From positions 1 through 39,205 of the forward strand of contig JABITN010000077.1 in NCBI GenBank assembly GCA_018700525.1: a stretch of 39,205 bases of DNA, in the 5' to 3' direction. Source of the stretch: Opitutales bacterium. Lineage in GTDB: Bacteria; Verrucomicrobiota; Verrucomicrobiia; Opitutales; Opitutaceae. The notes beneath the pieces are model-generated. The model was given only the letters and a program-made list of their open reading frames with translations, made no database searches and was not told where the DNA came from. This document shows, piece by piece, positions 35,038 through 39,205 of the stretch. The stretch's first letter is position 1. The number at the start of each line of letters is the position of its first letter. The translations under genes and the position numbers were made by a program.

Positions 35038-35084
35038 TGAACGGTCTCTCAGGCTTGTCGCTACGAGCTGCGACGAGAATTTAC

Positions 35085-36641
35085 TCAGTTCACCTTGTCG
35101 AGCAGCGGTATGCGGTAGCAGGCTGCTTCCAGGTGGTTTCGGACGAGTAGGTAGGGACCGACGAGCGCTGGAGGGTTCCAGCTTTTCCCTTCGAGAGCTT
35201 TGAATGTCCCCAGAACTCGCGGTTCTTCGGGCGTGGGATCGAAGAGCATTATGTCGCCGTTCTCAGCAGTTAGCAATAAGAGGTCGTTTACGAGGATCAA
35301 CTGGCCGTGACCGTAGCGTCCTTTTTTCCACGCGCGTCGTCCTGTCTCAATGTCGATGCAGGTAAACATGCCGTCATCGAGACCGTAAATGTATCCGTCT
35401 TTGAATACGAAGTTGTTGAATTTTGATTTCAGGTGAAGGCTTGTCCAAATTTCTTCGACCGATTGCTTACCTCCATTGCTTGGTGATATTTTCAGCATTG
35501 CTGCCCCAGCTCCGTAACCGCTGGACATAATTATGCGGTCTCCAGGAATTAGGACGGGAATTGCTACACGTGGATAGGAGGTCGATTTCGTCCAAGGATG
35601 TTCCCATAGGATTGCTCCGGTATTCACATTGTGGGCGTAAAGTCCGTCTCGGTTGAAAATGAGGATTTGCTTGCTGCCGGCGATTTCATGGAAAATGGGC
35701 GAACTCCAGTGGGCCTGGTCATTTCCTCCGCCCCAAATGAAGTCGCCTGATTGCTTATCGTATGCCACTAGCGACTTTCCGTCGCTGCCGCCTACGTTTA
35801 CGATGACAAGGTTCTCGTGAATCAGGGGTGAGCTTGACATGCCCCAATCCGGTAGTGGGGCATTGTGCGTTTGGAGAACATTGCTACTCCAAATCGGATT
35901 CCCCGTCGTCAATTCGAGACATTGCAATTCGCCAGTGGCTCCCATCGTGTAGAGACGATTTTCGTCAATGGTTGGCGTTGCGCGCGGCCCAATTCCTCCG
36001 AGAGGGTTGTCGTATCGAGCCGTTAGCTCGTTTTCCCAGAGTCGCTTGCCGGATAGTAAATCGTAGCAGACGACTTTTTCGAGGGGACCATCTTGCTCTT
36101 GGGTGAACGCTCGATTTCCGGAGGTGACGAATCCCGACCACGCTTCGCCAATCGGCTGTTTCCAGAGCAATTGAGGTGGTGAGCTTTCCCAATCGGGATT
36201 GAGTGAGATGTCTGATACCGTCGTGTTCCGGTTTGGGCCAAGGAATTGCGAGTAGCTAATGAAATTTGAGGGGAGGCTGAGGTCGCCTTGGGTTGATTCG
36301 GATAAAGCGATTTGCATTTCCGTTTGATGCCATCGCCAACGAAAAATAGGTATTAGATCACCAGATACACCTTCGTATTTGAATGCACTTCCGACTCCCG
36401 CTCCGATAATGATTAGTCCGGCCGCGACGCCAATACGAATTCGCCAAGGCAATCGCGATAAGGCGAGTAGCCATATCAAGGAGAGAATGGATGCGAATGA
36501 GGCGATGCCGATCGATTTCATGACAATGGCTTGGCGGCTCTCGCTTTCACTCAAAGTTACGAAAAGCAGGAAGCCGATTGTAAGCAAGGCGATTGCTTGG
36601 AGAGGCCACCAGCGGGTTGGCGAGTTGTTGGTTTTACTCAT
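35085..36641 (-). CDS. Membrane-anchored PQQ-like beta-propeller protein
   Basis: A 518-residue protein with three N-terminal membrane helices (about 13-30, 44-64 and 68-90) followed by a large periplasmic domain of PQQ-like blades. Typical blade motifs recur: YDLLSGKRLWENEL, LELTTGNPIWSSNV, YDKQSGDFIWGGGN, VNTGAILWEHPW and IDIETGRRAWKKGR. An 'SYSQFLGPNRN' segment opening the propeller is common in planctomycete/verrucomicrobial proteins found beside sulfatases and glycan enzymes. Real PQQ-binding active-site residues are not evident, so it may be structural or sensory rather than a dehydrogenase. Its ATG directly follows the TAA of the SGNH hydrolase gene (TAAATG), so the two are translationally coupled. 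Confidence 0.85.
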   Translation of the reverse strand: MSKTNNSPTRWWPLQAIALLTIGFLLFVTLSESESRQAIVMKSIGIASFASILSLIWLLALSRLPWRIRIGVAAGLIIIGAGVGSAFKYEGVSGDLIPIFRWRWHQTEMQIALSESTQGDLSLPSNFISYSQFLGPNRNTTVSDISLNPDWESSPPQLLWKQPIGEAWSGFVTSGNRAFTQEQDGPLEKVVCYDLLSGKRLWENELTARYDNPLGGIGPRATPTIDENRLYTMGATGELQCLELTTGNPIWSSNVLQTHNAPLPDWGMSSSPLIHENLVIVNVGGSDGKSLVAYDKQSGDFIWGGGNDQAHWSSPIFHEIAGSKQILIFNRDGLYAHNVNTGAILWEHPWTKSTSYPRVAIPVLIPGDRIIMSSGYGAGAAMLKISPSNGGKQSVEEIWTSLHLKSKFNNFVFKDGYIYGLDDGMFTCIDIETGRRAWKKGRYGHGQLILVNDLLLLTAENGDIMLFDPTPEEPRVLGTFKALEGKSWNPPALVGPYLLVRNHLEAACYRIPLLDKVN

Positions 36642-37277
36642 TTATTTGAAGTTTGCTTGTATGAAATCAGCAATCGCGTTCCCGATTGCAGTGGATCCTA
36701 TTTCATCGATATGCACTCCGTCGCCACTAGCGGGGGGAGTGGCCGATTTGCTTGCATCCAAAAAATGGACGCCTTGAGCGTTCGTGATTTCTTTGTAGGC
36801 AGAGGGGAAACATTTGGATTTTTCGACTGCTCCTTCGAAGAGGCGACCAAAGGGCTGATTGGTATCCACGTATTGAGGGGGCGCGATGACGAGGATTTCA
36901 GGCGTAACGCCGTTTCTTCCGCATTGGCTTTCCCGGATGGTATCGATCAACTGGCTGACTCCCATAGCCGAATCGATGGGATTCAGGTTGAGGTAGCGCT
37001 TTAGATCATTAGTACCGAGCATGATTGAAATGAAATCGATGGGACGATGCGTTTCCAGTATTATCGGCAATTGTTTGGCTCCGTTTTTGTCGGGATTCAA
37101 TGGGTCTTCCCAATGCGTCATACGACCGTTGAGAGCTTCTTCGATCACTCGAGCTGAATCGCCAAGCCGGTTTTGCAGAACACCGCCGATGCGTTGCGCG
37201 AACGGGAAACGCTCTCCATCGGATGCGGGTCGGTAGCCCCAAGTGTTCGAATCGCCGAATAGAAGGTAGTTTTTCAT
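36642..37277 (-). CDS. SGNH/GDSL hydrolase (arylesterase-like)
   Basis: A 211-residue esterase of the SGNH superfamily. LLFGDSNTWGY (5-15) contains the nucleophile Ser, EEALNGRMTHWEDP the block II Gly, IMLGTNDLK the block III Asn, and DGVHIDEIG the catalytic Asp and His. This combination (GDSNTWGY, NGR, GTNDLK) is that of rhizobial-type arylesterases. There is no signal peptide from ATG 37277; the frame runs to 37379, but the extra residues are not conserved. It ends exactly one base before the ATG of the PQQ-like propeller gene. In this context a deacetylase role on a decorated glycan is possible, but that is inference. Confidence 0.88.
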   Translation of the reverse strand: MKNYLLFGDSNTWGYRPASDGERFPFAQRIGGVLQNRLGDSARVIEEALNGRMTHWEDPLNPDKNGAKQLPIILETHRPIDFISIMLGTNDLKRYLNLNPIDSAMGVSQLIDTIRESQCGRNGVTPEILVIAPPQYVDTNQPFGRLFEGAVEKSKCFPSAYKEITNAQGVHFLDASKSATPPASGDGVHIDEIGSTAIGNAIADFIQANFK

Positions 37278-37475
37278 CTCGATATCGTAGAGAATCGAAT
37301 TGTTGCGATCCTTCAATAAGCAAAAGTCGTTTCGTCTCGGATTCTCAATTGGGAGAGAACTCTTTCCGGCGGCTGACAATGGAGTTGATATCTTTGGGAG
37401 AAAGAGCTTTGAATGTTGTTACGGATAACGGAATGCGTTTTGACTTCCCGAGCTCTAACCCCCAAAAAATAGCAC

Positions 37476-39205
37476 ATGAAGAACTTTTTTTGCGCCGTCA
37501 TTTTAATCGCCCTGCAGCCGGTCCTGATGATGGGGCAGAGCAGGATCGGTACGGGCTCGATAATGGAGCTCTATACCCAGAATTGCGCAACTTGCCATGG
37601 TCAGAACATGGAAGGTGGTTTGGGAAGCTCTCTCATTGATGACGTTTGGAAGTATGGTGCCTCGGATGATGCGATCGCCAAAGTGATTCGGGACGGAGTT
37701 CCGGAAATGGGAATGGTGCCCTGGAAAGGTGTTCTCGGCGAGGATCAGATTCGGGCTTTGGTTATTTTAATGCGTGAGCAAAAGCTATTGGCCGAAACTT
37801 CGGGAATTCTAGAGAAGGTAAAGCCTTTGGGGGGCGTCTTTTCGACGGAGCGTCATAATTTCCGTTTAGAAAAGGTTGCAGAGCTTGAAGACATTCTTTG
37901 GTCCATCTCGTTTTTACCGGACGAGTCGATCTTGATAACGCAGCGTAACGGCAAACTCTGGAACATCCGGAATGGGAAAAAGCATGAAATCAAAGGCATA
38001 CCAAAGGCTTGGGTAAAAGGTCAGGGTGGCTTACTCGAAGTGGCACCTCATCCGGACTATGAAAAGAATGGCTGGATTTATCTTTCGTTCAGCGAAAACG
38101 TCGGCACTAAGGTCGAGGGCAAAGATGCTTCTATGACGGCGGTAGTGCGCGGAAGGATTAAGAATGACAGGTGGGTCGACGAAGAAGCGATTTTTCGGGT
38201 ACCTCCAAAATTCCATGTCAGTACCGGTGGCCACTACGGCTCGCGATTCGTTTTCAAGGATGGCTATGTCTTCTTCAGTATTGGAGAGCGGCAAATTTCG
38301 GAGATGGCCCAGGACCTAACCAAGCCGAATGGTAAAGTGCATCGGCTGTTTGATGATGGCCGCGTCCCGAAGGACAATCCGTTCTATAGCAAAAAAGGTG
38401 CGTACAAGAGTATTTGGTCTTATGGGAATCGAAACCCTCAAGGTTTAGATCTGCATCCGGTTACTGGAGACATTTGGGAAACGGAACACGGCCCTCGGGG
38501 TGGGGACGAGCTTAATGTGATTCGCAAAGGTCGAAATTACGGGTGGCCCGTTATTACTTACGGTATGAACTATAATGGGAAGCCGCTTACTGATAAGACA
38601 CACATGGAAGGGATGGAACAGCCAGTGCATTATTGGCTTCCGTCTATTGCGACGGCTGGTATCGATTTTTACGAGGGAGATGGCTTTCCTGAATGGTCGG
38701 GCAATTTGCTGGTGACGGGAATGTCGGCCGAAGAGTTGCAGCGTTTGGTGATAGAGGACGGACAAGTCGTGCACAGCGAGACGATTTTGAAGAAGCAAGG
38801 ACGCGTCAGAGATGTGGCTTCGGGGCCGGATGGCATGATCTATGTTTCGCTTAACACGAGAGGACCGAATTCTGGAACGCTCTATCGAATGGTTCCGCTT
38901 GGCGAACCGCGTTGGGCGAGTTTGTTTAACGGAAGGAATCTTGATGGGTGGGAGACACGCGATGGATCGTCGACGGCGCTAGTGGATGATGGGGCGATCG
39001 TAGCGTTTCATCAGGATACGAAAGCGTTGACCTATCTTAATACGAAAAAGTCGTATGGGGATTTTATCTTCGAAGCAGAAGTAAAGGTCGTGGGCGATTT
39101 GAATTCGGGTATTGTCTTGCGTGGCGGAGGCGGATCGGTTTCGATCCGAAACGTGCGTATCATTTCGGAAAATGCCGGCGATCAAATTCAAGGGATATCC
39201 ATTCC
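37476..39205 (+). CDS. Cytochrome c / PQQ sugar dehydrogenase / DUF1080 fusion (3' end outside window)
   Basis: The frame is open from ATG 37476 to the window end, 576 codons. Residues 1-20 are a signal peptide. NCATCHG (36-42) is a CxxCH haem c site in a short class I cytochrome c domain (to about 115), with a Met-rich EMGMVPW segment as possible axial ligand. Residues about 130-465 are a soluble-glucose-dehydrogenase-like beta propeller (Yli/GSDH family): GGHYGSRFVF, SYGNRNPQGLDLHPVTGDIWETEHGPRGGDELN and GRNYGWPVI are its hallmarks and include likely PQQ/Ca ligands. From about 480 a DUF1080 (3-keto-disaccharide hydrolase) domain begins: WASLFNGRNLDGWE...YGDFIFEAEVKV...NSGIVLRGG. It likely oxidises a periplasmic sugar and passes electrons to its own haem. 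It is divergent from the SGNH gene. Confidence 0.88.
   Translation, partial: MKNFFCAVILIALQPVLMMGQSRIGTGSIMELYTQNCATCHGQNMEGGLGSSLIDDVWKYGASDDAIAKVIRDGVPEMGMVPWKGVLGEDQIRALVILMREQKLLAETSGILEKVKPLGGVFSTERHNFRLEKVAELEDILWSISFLPDESILITQRNGKLWNIRNGKKHEIKGIPKAWVKGQGGLLEVAPHPDYEKNGWIYLSFSENVGTKVEGKDASMTAVVRGRIKNDRWVDEEAIFRVPPKFHVSTGGHYGSRFVFKDGYVFFSIGERQISEMAQDLTKPNGKVHRLFDDGRVPKDNPFYSKKGAYKSIWSYGNRNPQGLDLHPVTGDIWETEHGPRGGDELNVIRKGRNYGWPVITYGMNYNGKPLTDKTHMEGMEQPVHYWLPSIATAGIDFYEGDGFPEWSGNLLVTGMSAEELQRLVIEDGQVVHSETILKKQGRVRDVASGPDGMIYVSLNTRGPNSGTLYRMVPLGEPRWASLFNGRNLDGWETRDGSSTALVDDGAIVAFHQDTKALTYLNTKKSYGDFIFEAEVKVVGDLNSGIVLRGGGGSVSIRNVRIISENAGDQIQGISI

Overview
The window looks like a chromosomal segment from a Verrucomicrobiota bacterium, probably Opitutia (Opitutales/Puniceicoccales-like). 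This is inferred from gene content and protein style: several secreted arylsulfatases, a PQQ-type sugar dehydrogenase fused to a DUF1080 domain, PQQ-like propeller proteins, Bacteroidetes/Verrucomicrobia-type ParE/ParC, and Gln/Asp/Glu-rich proteins of moderate GC. No rRNA, tRNA, CRISPR array, IS element or prophage was recognised.

Layout. (1) 1-2935: the end of a glycerophosphodiester phosphodiesterase gene, convergent with topB. (2) 3050-6795: a racemase-family gene with two early in-frame stops, a secreted sulfatase, and a wrecked subtilisin-family protease. (3) 6871-13691: housekeeping genes in short runs: inositol-monophosphatase family, coaD, pgsA-pgpA (phosphatidylglycerol synthesis), lgt with a CBS-domain membrane protein, purE, glpK. 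(4) 13753-15892: a SlyD-like isomerase, an FKBP lipoprotein and a YgjP-like metalloprotein. (5) 16009-20557: two small unknown ORFs, then parE-parC. (6) 20730-23111: a methyltransferase and purD. (7) 23212-26982: a graveyard of degraded genes (LOG family, two unrecognised genes, a diacylglycerol-kinase-like gene) interrupted by one intact secreted FKBP. (8) 27042-29887: hemH, an AraC-type regulator, rlmF. (9) 30353-39205: a catabolic block with three tandem secreted sulfatases, a membrane-anchored PQQ-like propeller protein translationally coupled to an SGNH hydrolase, and, divergently, a cytochrome c / PQQ sugar dehydrogenase / DUF1080 fusion running off the window edge.

Two themes stand out. 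First, the 30-39 kb block and the sulfatase at 3772-5322 suggest periplasmic processing of sulfated sugars: desulfation, sugar oxidation into a fused haem c, and possibly cleavage of the oxidised (3-keto) glycoside by the DUF1080 domain. Second, at least six loci carry premature stops, frameshifts or deletions while all essential genes are intact. Where the lost residue can be inferred, the stops are Gln or Trp codons changed by C:G to T:A transitions. This points to ongoing gene erosion, as in a lineage narrowing its niche (possibly host-associated), rather than to recoding or random sequencing error.
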